Below, one piece after another: positions 16,837-26,400 of a DNA stretch of 42,331 nucleotides. This DNA is from Deltaproteobacteria bacterium (GTDB taxonomy: Bacteria; Myxococcota_A; Polyangia; Polyangiales; JADJMO01). Positions within the stretch are counted from its first letter, which is position 1. Each line of letters opens with the position of its first letter. The notes below the pieces were generated by a model, which was given only the letters and a program-made list of their open reading frames with translations, did no database searches and had not been told where the DNA came from. The translations under genes and the position numbers were made by a program. Location: assembly GCA_022843175.1 (NCBI GenBank), contig JALHOE010000059.1, positions 1 to 42,331 on the forward strand, in the 5' to 3' direction.

Positions 16837-16903
16837 GGAGCCGCGACCGTGAGGGAGCGGGTTGCCTTGGCCTCACAGCCCGCTCGCTGATGCTCGCGGC
16901 TCC
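16837..16903. repeat. REP-like imperfect palindrome between two genes
   Basis: Two 25-base arms (16837-16861 and 16879-16903) flank a 17-base loop. The outer 10 bases GGAGCCGCGA and the inner 6 bases AGCGGG of the arms match perfectly; between them 4 of 9 positions match. A run of five T follows at 16916-16920. No other copy is in this window. It could be an interspersed REP-type element also serving as terminator of the thioesterase gene. Confidence 0.5.
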
Positions 16904-16934
16904 CCTGGCTCGGCGTTTTTGGGGGCGTGTCTTG

Positions 16935-16957
16935 CGTACACGAGTATTTCGTGTACG
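16935..16957. promoter_or_regulatory. Perfect 9-base inverted repeat before acyl-CoA dehydrogenase (operator-like)
   Basis: Arms CGTACACGA and TCGTGTACG are exact reverse complements, separated by GTATT. The site ends 9 bases before the ATG at 16967. Its size and symmetry suit a TetR-type regulator, a class that often controls fatty-acid degradation genes; no such regulator gene is in the window. It overlaps the place where promoter or ribosome site must lie, so binding would repress. Confidence 0.6.
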
Positions 16958-16966
16958 AATCAATTC

Positions 16967-18145
16967 ATGGCGCTGGAAACCCCCTTCACCGAGCAGCACG
17001 AGCAATTCCGTAAGACCGTCCGCGGCTTCGCCGAGAAGGAGCTCGCTCCCCACCTCGAGGAGTGGGAGGAGAAGGAGATCTTTCCCGCCAAGGAGGTCTT
17101 CAAGCGGGCCGGTGAGCTCGGGATCTTCGCCGCGCACTACCCCGAGGAGAAGGGCGGCCTCGGCGGCGACTACTGGTTCTCGGTCGCCAAGAGCGAGGAG
17201 CTCCCGCGCTCCGGCCTCGCCGGTGTGACGATGGCGATGCTCGTCCAGTCGGACATGGCGACGCCGGTCATCGGCGACCTCGGCTCCAAGGAGCAGATCG
17301 AGGAGTTCCTCAAGCCGGCCCTCCGCGGCGACATCGTCGCGGCGCTCGGCGTCAGCGAGCCGGCCGCCGGCAGCGACGTCGCGGGCATCAAGACCATCGC
17401 CAAGCGCGACGGCGACGACTACGTCATCACCGGCCAGAAGACGTACATCACCAACGGCACCCAGTGCGACTTCGTCACCCTGCTCGCCAAGACCAACCCC
17501 GAGGCGGGCGCGCACGGCTGCTCGTTCTTCCTGTTGCCGGCCAAGAGCAAGGGCTTCGGCGTCAGCAAGAAGCTGAAGAAGATCGGCAACCACTCCTCGG
17601 ACACCGCGGAGCTGTTCCTCGACGAGGTGCGCGTGCCCAAGCGCTACCTGCTCGGCGAGGAGAACATGGGGTTCATGTACCTCATGCAGAACTTCCAGAC
17701 CGAGCGGCTCATCGCCTGCACCTCGGCGTGCGCCAGCATGTTCGGCGCGCTCGAGCGCACCGTGCAGTTCGGTCGCGACCGCGTGGTGATGGGCAAGCCG
17801 ATCATCAAGCGCGAGGTCTGGCAGCACAAGTTCGTCGAGCACTACACCGCGCTCGAGGCGGCCAAGGCGCTCACCTACAAGGCAGTCGCGGCCTACAACC
17901 ACGACAAGTACGAGCAGAAGTCCACCTTGAGCATGGACACCGTGAAGCTCATCTCGATGTGCAAGATCTTCGTCGGCGATCTCACCTCGCAGATCATCGA
18001 CGACTGCCTCCAGTTCCACGGCGGCATGGGCTACATCGAAGAGGGCTGGATCGCCCGAGCCTGGCGCGATCAGCGGCTGCTCCGGATCGGCGGCGGCACG
18101 AGCGAGGTCATGAAGTACTACGTCGCCAAGCTGATGGGCTTCTAG
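16967..18145 (+). CDS. Acyl-CoA dehydrogenase
   Basis: 392 residues, a normal length, from ATG 16967; the frame continues upstream into non-coding-like sequence. All three domains are present: N-terminal helical (about 6-120), middle beta domain with the FAD/substrate motif LGVSEPAAGSD (127-137) and ITNGTQCD (161-168), and C-terminal helical domain ending HGGMGYIEE and RIGGGTSE. In medium-chain enzymes the catalytic Glu lies just before the GT of that last motif; here the position is Gly. Instead Glu246 in QTERL aligns with the catalytic Glu of the long-chain/isovaleryl type. The enzyme carries out the first oxidation of beta-oxidation or branched amino-acid breakdown. A perfect palindrome sits 9 bases before the start; no ribosome site is visible. 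Confidence 0.93.
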   Translation: MALETPFTEQHEQFRKTVRGFAEKELAPHLEEWEEKEIFPAKEVFKRAGELGIFAAHYPEEKGGLGGDYWFSVAKSEELPRSGLAGVTMAMLVQSDMATPVIGDLGSKEQIEEFLKPALRGDIVAALGVSEPAAGSDVAGIKTIAKRDGDDYVITGQKTYITNGTQCDFVTLLAKTNPEAGAHGCSFFLLPAKSKGFGVSKKLKKIGNHSSDTAELFLDEVRVPKRYLLGEENMGFMYLMQNFQTERLIACTSACASMFGALERTVQFGRDRVVMGKPIIKREVWQHKFVEHYTALEAAKALTYKAVAAYNHDKYEQKSTLSMDTVKLISMCKIFVGDLTSQIIDDCLQFHGGMGYIEEGWIARAWRDQRLLRIGGGTSEVMKYYVAKLMGF

Positions 18146-18148
18146 CCC

Positions 18149-18154
18149 TAAGAT
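18149..18154 (+). promoter_or_regulatory. Putative -10 box of a leaderless transcript
   Basis: TAAGAT ends 7 bases before ATG 18162, just behind the stop of the acyl-CoA dehydrogenase. No Shine-Dalgarno sequence lies between. No clear -35 box. Confidence 0.35.
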
Positions 18155-18161
18155 GGGCTGA

Positions 18162-18776
18162 ATGCCCGTTGGCGAGACCGAGACCGTCATCGTCCCGTTC
18201 GCGGCGCCACGCGACCAGCTGCCGCCCGCCGACGGCTACCGCAGCACGTGGTTGATGTCGTCGCTGCAGGCGCTGCGCGATCGCGGTCACCTCGACGCCT
18301 ACTTCAAGGCGCTGCCGCCCGACCTGCACGACACGATGCGATCGCTGGTGGTCGGCGTGTGGGTGCCGCTCTCGCTCGCGCGCGCGCACTACGAGGCGTG
18401 CGATCGGCTGCAGCTCGGCACCGCCGAGCAGATCGCCCTCGGGCGCGCCGTGTCCGATCGCGCGCAGGGCGCGATGCTCGGCACGGTCGTGCGCATGGCG
18501 CGGAGCGCGGGGGTCACGCCGTGGACGGTGCTCCCGCAGTATCGTCGCTTGTTCGAGCGAGGCGTGCGCGGCGGCGGGATCTCGGTGGTGAAGCTCGGCC
18601 CCAAGGAGGCGCGCATCGACATCGTGGGGTGCGAGCTCTTCGAGATTCACTACTTCCGCGTCGCGTTCCGCGGCGTCCTCCAGGGCATCGCCGGGCTGTT
18701 CTGCCGAGTGAGCTTCATTCACGACGTGCCGACGGCCGCGCCCTCCGACGCCTCGTATCGGTTTCAGTGGGCGTGA
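18162..18776 (+). CDS. Conserved-looking protein of unknown function, 204 residues
   Basis: Soluble, no signal peptide or membrane segment. The first 120 residues are helical (STWLMSSLQALRDRGHLDAY, then long amphipathic stretches), the last 70 alternate strands and helices and end in SYRFQW. This two-part layout and length resemble the myxobacterial DUF2378/TIGR02265 proteins, which end similarly, but I cannot show motif identity; treat that as a guess. It stands 16 bases after the acyl-CoA dehydrogenase stop, yet has its own TAAGAT box before the ATG, so it may be expressed separately. Codon use matches its neighbours. Confidence 0.75.
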   Translation: MPVGETETVIVPFAAPRDQLPPADGYRSTWLMSSLQALRDRGHLDAYFKALPPDLHDTMRSLVVGVWVPLSLARAHYEACDRLQLGTAEQIALGRAVSDRAQGAMLGTVVRMARSAGVTPWTVLPQYRRLFERGVRGGGISVVKLGPKEARIDIVGCELFEIHYFRVAFRGVLQGIAGLFCRVSFIHDVPTAAPSDASYRFQWA

Positions 18777-18880
18777 GCAGGCGTTCACTCGGAACGCGAC
18801 GATTTGCCGCGCCAGCGGGGCGAGGCGCGAGCGGGGCTCGGCGGTTTTGTGCCCCCCCGAGCATGCCGGGCTAGATCTTT

Positions 18881-18897
18881 GCTGGGGAAGTCCCAGC
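18881..18897 (+). promoter_or_regulatory. Hairpin enclosing the ribosome site of tamB
   Basis: GCTGGG (18881-18886) and CCCAGC (18892-18897) pair perfectly around the loop GAAGT and end one base before GTG 18899. The only purine-rich ribosome site, GGGGAAG, lies partly in the stem and partly in the loop, so folding would limit ribosome access. Confidence 0.45.
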
Positions 18898-18898
18898 C

Positions 18899-21800
18899 GT
18901 GCTCCGCAAACGTCACATTTCGGCGAGCAGCGTGCCCGAGGTCGGGCGCGTCGTGGCGTGGCTTGTCCTGATTGTGCTGACGCTCGTCGGCAGCGCTGCG
19001 GTTGCGCTGCCCTTCCTGTTCCAGTCTCGCGCGATCCGCGGACGGATCGAGACCGCCGTCGCCAGCCTGGTGAAAGAGGAGACGGGGCTCGACGTCACCC
19101 TGAAGATCGACCGCGCGCTCTGGCCCCCCGGCGTGCTCGTGCGCGATATCGAGGTCGCCTCGAAGACCCCCGGCAAACCGTTCGCGAAGGCGGCGGAGGG
19201 GCGGATCACGCTGCGTCCGTTCGCGCTGCTCTCGGGGCGGGTGGTCCTCGACACGATCGAGATCGTCGCGCCCGACGTCGACCTCGAGCTCCTCGACGGG
19301 AAGCCGGTCAACCTCCCGCTCAAGCTCAAGGAGCGCCCGCCCACCGCCAAGGACAAGCAGGTCGAGCCTCCGTTCCGCGTGGTCGCGATCACCGGCGGCA
19401 AGGTGCGGCTGCTGAATCGCACCACCGGCAAGGACCCGCTGTCGGCGGAGCTCGTCGGCATCGACTTCGACGTCGACGTCGGCGGCGAGGGCACGCCGGT
19501 CTACGACATTCGGCTGCACAAGGCGCACGGCACGGTCCGCACCAAGCACCTCCAGGTGAACGCGTGGCCGCTGCCCGATCGTTTCGGTCCCGACCTGCCG
19601 CCCGGCGTCGAGCCGCCGAAGAAGAAGAAGGAGATCTTCCCGGCGTTCGCGATGTCCGACGACGACTCCATCTGCAACATCTCCGCCTCGGTCCGCGTCA
19701 CCGATGCGTCCACGTCACTCGACGTCGACCTCAAGCATTTCGAGTTCGACGCGCGCATCGACGACGACGCGCAGCCCGGCCCGGCGCCGTCGTGCGCGCC
19801 CGGCGCCGTCCGCGACGACCGCGTCGTATCGCTTCGCCTCGACGACTTCGATCTCGAGCTCCCCAAGGCCGAGAAGGCTTCACCGAAGCTGCGGCTCGGC
19901 GCGGCGGGCGGGCGGCTCCGCGCGCGGGCGCCCGCGTTCCTCGCCTACCGCTACGTCCCGTTCGATCCCATCGACGGGTGGGTCGCGGTCGATCTCGACG
20001 GTCTCGCGGGCATCGACTTCGACGATCCGATCGCCGGCATCATGAAGGCGCAGGTGAAGGGCACCTTCGAGGGGCACGACCTCCGGCTCTCGCAGTTCCA
20101 CTTCGGCACCACCGCGCGCGGCGACCTCAACCTCAAGCCCGGGCTGACGGTCACGTCGCAGAAGATCGAGGTCGACTACGGCGGCGGCGCGGTGACGGTC
20201 ACCGACGTCGAGGCCAAGCTCGCCCCCACGCCGCTCGCCAAGAAGAAGCTCCCCTTCCGCGCCAACGTCCTCATCAAGGAGCTGCCGTTCCCCGGGCTGA
20301 TGCGCGAGCTCGCGATCTCCCGCGCCGCGCACGTGCGGTGGGACTTCAAAGAGGCGCGCGCGGGCGTGAGCGGCTTCCTCGACCCGCTCCAGCTCGACGG
20401 CGACATCCGGGCAGCGACCCGCAATTTCCTCCTCGCCGAGCGCGCGGTCGAGAAGGCGAACCCGGGCCACGTGATCGGGCTCTCGCCGAAGACGGGCGGC
20501 ATCGCCGACATCACGGCGAAGGTCGTGATTCGCCCCGACCACCTCGGCTTCGAGCAGATCAACGCGGGGTTCGGCGGCAGCCGCGCGGGCGGGCGGGTGC
20601 ACCTCGGATTCGACAGCCGATTCGAGCTCGACGTGAAGAGCGAGCAGCTCGACCTCGCCGACGGCACGCCGCTCGCCAAGTTCGCGATCGGCGGCCAGGG
20701 CAAGTTCGAGCTGAAGATCCGCGGCACGTTCGACGACTTCAAGGGTGAGGGGCAGGCCTCGTTCGGCGGCTTCGTCTTCGATCAGTTCGGTCTCGGCGAT
20801 CTCGAGAGCGCTTCGTATCGGTTCACCGACAAGGCGCTGATCGAGGTCGAGAACGCGAAGCTGCGCTTCGGCGAGTCGAAGTACGAGGTCCCGAGCATGC
20901 GGATCGACCTCGGGGTCCCCGAGGGTGTCGTCGTCGACGCGCTCGCCAAGAGCTCCAACTTCGCGCTCGAAGACCTGTACGCGATCCTCAAGATGACCGG
21001 CGATCCGCGGTGGGCCGAGATTCAGGGGCACGTCGCGGCCAACGCGCGCGCCCACTTCGTCGTCGGCGGCAAGGGCGATCCGTGCGGCGACGGCAGGCTC
21101 GACCTCGACATCTCCGGCAGCGTGCTCGCGCTCGACCTGTTCGGCGAGCGCTACGACGGCGGCCACGTCGATGCGTCGATCCAGTGGTTCGACATGGACG
21201 GCGGCGGCCTCGGCATGGACATGGATCTCCACGCCGCCACGCTTCGAAAAAAGGGCGGCGGCACCGTGGTCGCCTCGGGCACGGTCAAGCGCGGCGGCAA
21301 CCTCAACATGAAGGTCACGGCTACGGGCGTGACCATCAAGGGCCTCGCGTCGATGCCGGCCACCTCGATCCCGATCGACGGCTCGATCGACGCGGTCGCC
21401 GAGGTGGGCGGCACCTTCAACACGATGAAGGTCGTCGCCGACGTCAACGTCTCGCCGCTGCGGATCGAGACGCACACCCTCGAGAAGTCGCGCATCCGCG
21501 TGGTCCGCGAGCCGCTGGCCTCGATCGCGCCGTCGCTGCAGCCGGACCATAAGGGCTGCTACCAGGCGGCCAAGCCGCCTCTGTTCGACGTGGCCCGCTA
21601 CCTCTCCGACCCGGTCGAGGGCGAATACGCGATCAGCGGCGACGTGTTCGGCGGCACGGTGAAGCTCGACGACTTCCGGGTGACCGACGCGCGCAAGAAG
21701 GTCGCACGCGGCAAGATCGCCATCCGCAACCTCGACCTCTCGGCGGTGTCGCTGGTCCGCCCCGAGGACGCGATGAAGTCGCTCGAGGGCGAGGTCGAGC

Positions 21801-23455
21801 AGGCGCCGGTCACCGCGGTGAGCGGCTTCGCCAGCGCAGACATCACCCTCGACGCCTACCCGACCAGCGCGTGGTGGGACTCGGCGGGCAAGGTCGAGCA
21901 CCTCACGATCGACATCACCCGGAGCGACGTCTCGCTCGCGACCGTGGCGCCGACGCCGACGATCACCTTCGGCAAGGACGGCCTGTCGCTCCCGCAGATG
22001 ACGCTGTCGATGAAGTTCGGCGAGCTGCCGACCAAGCTGCTCGTCGCCGCGCAGATCAAGCGTCACCCCGGCGACACCAAGTCCCCCGACCTCGCGATCT
22101 CGCTCGACATCCCCACCGTGCCGCTGGCGCGCCTCGAGGAGTTCTTCCCCAAGTGGATCGACCGCGCCGAGGGCACGGCGCACGGCAAGCTCGCCGTCGG
22201 CGGCACGCTCGCCGCGCCGAGCTGGGATGGCGAGCTCAAGATCGAGAATGGCGCGTTCTCGTTCAAGCAGTTCTCGATGCCGCTCGTCGCCGTGAACGGG
22301 GCGATCAAGGTCGACCCCAAAAAGGGCATCTCGATCGAGAAGCTGCACGGCGAGCTCGGCGGCGGCACCTTCGACGTCACCGGCGGCGCGGCGCTCAAGC
22401 AGGGCAAGCTCGCCGACGTCGACGTGAAGTTCGCGTCACGCGACGTCCACTTCCGCTACGGCGACGGCATGTCGACGACGTTCGACGCCGATCTGCGCCT
22501 CACGTGGGCGCCGCCCGATGCGGGGCACGCCGCCGACCCCGCGCGCGTCGAGGGCATCGTCGACGTCGAGTCGTTCCTCTACGAGAAGCAGATCAAGCTG
22601 TTCGACGTCGGCGCGATCCAGGCGGCCAAGCGCACCGAGGTCGAGAGCTACGACGCGGCGCGCGACCTCGCCAAGTTCGATATCGAGATCCGCAGCAAGC
22701 GCGGGTTCAAGGTGCGCAACAACCTCGTCGACGCGGCGCTCGGCGTCGGTCAGGGCGGCCTCCGGGTGGTCGGCACCAACCAGCGTTGGGGCGTGCTCGG
22801 GGAGCTCGCGGTGGTGCAGGGCGGCCAGTTCAAGCTCCGCCGCCACAACTTCGAGATCCGCGAGGGCAGCCTCAAGTTCGAGGACGAGACCAAGATCGAT
22901 CCCAACATCGACGTCACGGCCGTCACCGAATACCGCCGCGCCGGCGCCACGGGCTCCAACGCCGAGTGGCGCATCAAGATGCACGTCTACGGCACGCGCG
23001 ACGAGCTCAAGATGGAGCTCACCAGCGAGCCGCCGCTGTCGCAGGAAGATCTGGTGTGGCTCCTCACCATCGGCATGACCAAGGCCGAGTCGGCGCAGAT
23101 CGGCGGCAACGTCGCCAGCGGCGCGGGCCTCGACCTCCTCGCCAACGTCACCGGCGTCAACGAGACGCTCCAACAGGCCATCCCGGTGATCGACGAGTTC
23201 CGCTTCGGCACCGCCTACAGCTTGCGAACGGGCCGCACCGAGCCCCAGGTCACCCTCGGCAAAAAGCTGTCCGACGCGCTGCGCGCGAGCGTGACGAGCG
23301 GCTTCGGCGAGCGGCGAGAGGTTCAGGCCAACATCGAGTGGCGCCTGTCGAAGCAGTTCTCGCTGCAGGGCTCCTACGACAATGTGAATGCGGTGTCGTC
23401 CCAGGGCGTCGGAAACGTGGGTGTCGACCTTCGCTATCGACTCGAGTTCGAGTGA
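18899..23455 (+). CDS. tamB: TamB-family inner-membrane translocation/assembly protein
   Basis: 1518 residues from GTG 18899. One N-terminal membrane anchor (about 17-40) is followed by about 1200 residues of repetitive beta-rich sequence, the AsmA/TamB-type groove thought to carry lipids or assist barrel proteins across the periplasm. The C-terminal 350 residues fit the TamB (DUF490) domain: the stretch near GGLRVVGTNQRWGVLGEL, then GSLKFEDETKIDPNIDVTA, LSQEDLVWLLTIGM and the final beta-rich tail ending YRLEFE. The next gene, 40 bases on, encodes an Omp85 protein, the usual TamB partner, though in E. coli the order is tamA then tamB. An in-frame GTG a little downstream (before AWLVLIVL) is an alternative start. 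A hairpin covers the ribosome site. Confidence 0.93.
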   Translation: MLRKRHISASSVPEVGRVVAWLVLIVLTLVGSAAVALPFLFQSRAIRGRIETAVASLVKEETGLDVTLKIDRALWPPGVLVRDIEVASKTPGKPFAKAAEGRITLRPFALLSGRVVLDTIEIVAPDVDLELLDGKPVNLPLKLKERPPTAKDKQVEPPFRVVAITGGKVRLLNRTTGKDPLSAELVGIDFDVDVGGEGTPVYDIRLHKAHGTVRTKHLQVNAWPLPDRFGPDLPPGVEPPKKKKEIFPAFAMSDDDSICNISASVRVTDASTSLDVDLKHFEFDARIDDDAQPGPAPSCAPGAVRDDRVVSLRLDDFDLELPKAEKASPKLRLGAAGGRLRARAPAFLAYRYVPFDPIDGWVAVDLDGLAGIDFDDPIAGIMKAQVKGTFEGHDLRLSQFHFGTTARGDLNLKPGLTVTSQKIEVDYGGGAVTVTDVEAKLAPTPLAKKKLPFRANVLIKELPFPGLMRELAISRAAHVRWDFKEARAGVSGFLDPLQLDGDIRAATRNFLLAERAVEKANPGHVIGLSPKTGGIADITAKVVIRPDHLGFEQINAGFGGSRAGGRVHLGFDSRFELDVKSEQLDLADGTPLAKFAIGGQGKFELKIRGTFDDFKGEGQASFGGFVFDQFGLGDLESASYRFTDKALIEVENAKLRFGESKYEVPSMRIDLGVPEGVVVDALAKSSNFALEDLYAILKMTGDPRWAEIQGHVAANARAHFVVGGKGDPCGDGRLDLDISGSVLALDLFGERYDGGHVDASIQWFDMDGGGLGMDMDLHAATLRKKGGGTVVASGTVKRGGNLNMKVTATGVTIKGLASMPATSIPIDGSIDAVAEVGGTFNTMKVVADVNVSPLRIETHTLEKSRIRVVREPLASIAPSLQPDHKGCYQAAKPPLFDVARYLSDPVEGEYAISGDVFGGTVKLDDFRVTDARKKVARGKIAIRNLDLSAVSLVRPEDAMKSLEGEVEQAPVTAVSGFASADITLDAYPTSAWWDSAGKVEHLTIDITRSDVSLATVAPTPTITFGKDGLSLPQMTLSMKFGELPTKLLVAAQIKRHPGDTKSPDLAISLDIPTVPLARLEEFFPKWIDRAEGTAHGKLAVGGTLAAPSWDGELKIENGAFSFKQFSMPLVAVNGAIKVDPKKGISIEKLHGELGGGTFDVTGGAALKQGKLADVDVKFASRDVHFRYGDGMSTTFDADLRLTWAPPDAGHAADPARVEGIVDVESFLYEKQIKLFDVGAIQAAKRTEVESYDAARDLAKFDIEIRSKRGFKVRNNLVDAALGVGQGGLRVVGTNQRWGVLGELAVVQGGQFKLRRHNFEIREGSLKFEDETKIDPNIDVTAVTEYRRAGATGSNAEWRIKMHVYGTRDELKMELTSEPPLSQEDLVWLLTIGMTKAESAQIGGNVASGAGLDLLANVTGVNETLQQAIPVIDEFRFGTAYSLRTGRTEPQVTLGKKLSDALRASVTSGFGERREVQANIEWRLSKQFSLQGSYDNVNAVSSQGVGNVGVDLRYRLEFE

Positions 23456-23495
23456 GCTTGATGCCCGGTCATTCCGGCGACACGGTGGCGGCCGC

Positions 23496-26400
23496 GTGCC
23501 GCGCGCTCTCCTGCATCTGAGGTGGCTCTTCGCCCTGATCGCGGTGCTGTTCGCGAACGGCGCGGTGGCGCAGACGTCCGAGCCGGTGCAGACGCCGGTC
23601 GCCGGCGAGCTGCCGGTGATCCCGGAGACGGTGCCCGACCTCGCGGCCCACGAGGGCAAGAGCGTGGTCGCGGTTCGCGCGAAGGTCGAGGGCCTGATCT
23701 GGACCAAGGTCCCCGAGCTCAAGGCGCCGAAGGTCGGCGCGCCGTTCGTTCTTCAGGCGGTACGCGCCGAGCTCCTTCGCCTGCTCGAGGGCGGCGGGTT
23801 CGCGAGCGGCACCCTCGAGGTCTCGCCGGTCAACGGAGGGGTCGAGGTGGTCTTCCGCCTCGTGCCGGCGCGCTTCGTGCGCAGGGTGACCATCAAGGGC
23901 AGCGAGCTCCCCGACGACGAGGTGCGCCGCGCGGGAGGCCTCAACGATCTGCGGGACGTCACCGAGAAGAGCCTCGACGTCGCGACGACGAAGATCCGCG
24001 CCTACCACGTCACCCGCGGCTTTCCGAAGGCGCGCGTCGAGATCTCGACGGTCGAGACCGATGTGCCCCTGGTGGTCGTCGTGCAGATCGCGATCGACTC
24101 GGGCGCGGCGCTCGAGATCGAGCGGCGGGTCTTCACCGGGCTACCGACCTGGGACGCGACGGCGCTCGCGTCGGCCCAGAGCTACGCGGTCCTCGCCGGC
24201 GACCGCGCCGACGAAGAGGCGCTCGATCTCGCCGACCGCGCGTTGACCAACGCCCTCCGCGCCAGCGGCTTCCCGAGCGCGGCCGTCTCTCACAGCGCCT
24301 CGCCCGCGCCGGACACCACGGGGATCGTCCTCACGGTCAACGTCGTCGCCGGCCCCAAGGTCATCCCGTCGTTCGAGGGGAACACCATCTTCGACAAGGA
24401 GGGGTTGCTCGAGATCCTCGACCTCAAGGGCGAAGCCGATCGCTCGCCGCTGCGTCTCGCGGCGAAGATCGAGGCGGCCTATCGCCGTCGCGGCTACTAC
24501 GACGCGTGGGTCGAGACCGAGATGCTCGGCAAGCCCAACGACGCGCAGCGCACGCTGCTCTTTCGCATCCGCGAGGGCGAGCTCGTCACGGTCGAGAAGC
24601 GGCTCTACCCGTGCCTCACCGGCGCGTTGTCCGCCGCGCGCATCGACGAGGAGATCGACTCCTTCCTCGACGAGGACGTCGGCGGCGAGGGCTTCGGCGA
24701 CGGCAGCCACAAGGTGATCGACGCGACGCTCAAGGGCACCGACGTGGCGACGGGCGCGCGCCCGCTGCCCGAGGTGCCGCCGGCGCGTTCGATCTTCGTC
24801 GCCGAGACCTACGAGAAGGCGCGCGAGCACCTCATCGAGCTCTTCCGCTCCGAGGGGTACATGTTCGTCGAGATCGGCGACGTGGGGGTGCTGCGCGGCA
24901 AGTGCGCCAAGGGCTCGATGCCCGGACCGGCGGGCTGCAAGGTGGTCGCGCCCCCGCCGCTCGACGAGAAGAAGCTCTGTCTCTTCGACGCAAACCGGCT
25001 CCCGCTCCCGCCGCCCCTGCTCGAGAAGAAGAGCGCCTGCATCGCGGATCCGAGCAAGGGGCAGGAGTGCGCGCCCGGGCTGTCGGTGGTGCTGCCGATC
25101 AATCCCGGGCCCCGCTCGTATCTGTGGGACATCGTGTTCGACGGCACCAAGGGCATCGCGCCCGCGGCGCTGCTCGCGCCGAAGGTCGCCGGCTCGCTCC
25201 TCCGCATGGGCGGCGCGCTCTCGCTCAAGGACACCGAGGCCGCGCGCAAGGCGATCGTCGAGTTCTACCGCGACGAGGGCTACGCGTTCGTGAACGTGCG
25301 CGTCACGTTCGAGTACTCGGCCGACAAGTCCCGCGCCCGAATCCGCTTCCTCATCAGCGAGGGCGAGCAGGTCGTCATCGACAAGATCTACATCGAGGGC
25401 GAGAAGCGCACCCTCGAGAGCCTGATCCGCGATCGGCTCCTCATCCGCGAGGGCGGGATCTATCGCGCGAAGTTGGTGCGGGAGTCGAACGACCGGTTGG
25501 TGAAGCTCGGGGTGTTCCAGAGCGTTGCCATCGCGATGGTGAACCCCACCATCCCCGCGAAGAAGAAGAGCGTCATCGTCACGGTGCGGGAGAGACCGCG
25601 GCAGCACTTCGATTACCGGATCGGCGCGTCCACCGGCGAGGGTGGGCGCTTCTTCGGCGAGTACGGGTTCGCGAACATCGCTGGTTACGCGGTCTCGCTC
25701 GACCTCCGGCTGCGCTTCTCCTACCAGCCGTTCTTCCTCTCCAGCTGTCCCGACGACAACCCCGCCACGTGCTCCGGCGGCGGGCTCTACGAGTCCGTCG
25801 TCGTGCGGCGTTGGTCGCACCAGACCTCGAGCTTCGAGCGAATCCCTCGACGCGCCAGCATCGGAGTCTCGTTCCCGCACACACCGGTGCTTGGAGCCGA
25901 CGTGCGGACCACCGTCGAGGCGATCAACGTCAACGACCTGCGGCGCGACTTCGTGCTCAACAAGATCATCCCGCTCGCGATCACGTCTTCGTATACGCCG
26001 TGGCAGCCGCTGACGATGATCTTCGGCGCCGACGTCGAGATCAACAGCTTCAAGGCCTTCGACCAGCAGGACCAGTCGAAGATCCTTGAAGATCCGACCA
26101 CTGCGCTCCTGTTCGGTCCCCTCCTGCGCGTGCCCGCCGGTCGCACCGGAGTGGTCGCGTTCAGCGTGACGAGCACCTTCGACTTCCGCGACAACCGACT
26201 GGGCGCCACCCGCAACGGCTATGTGTCGCTCACGACCGAGTTCGTGCGGTCGATCATCCGCGCGACCGACGACAAGGGCATCGACGGCAGGGGGCCGCGG
26301 CAAGACTTCATCCACCTCACAGCGGGCGCTGGCGCCTACTTCCGGCTGCCGCTCCCGAAGCGCCCGGTGTTCGCGCTCGAGCTTCGCGGCGGGTGGAACC

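Noticed and set aside
19880-22348. Open frame of about 820 codons on the minus strand opposite tamB
   Set aside because: Same Arg/Glu/Asp/His composition without motifs or membrane segments; tamB on the other strand is well supported.
24141-26315. Open frame of about 720 codons opposite the Omp85 gene
   Set aside because: Antisense shadow by composition; no start context and no domain.
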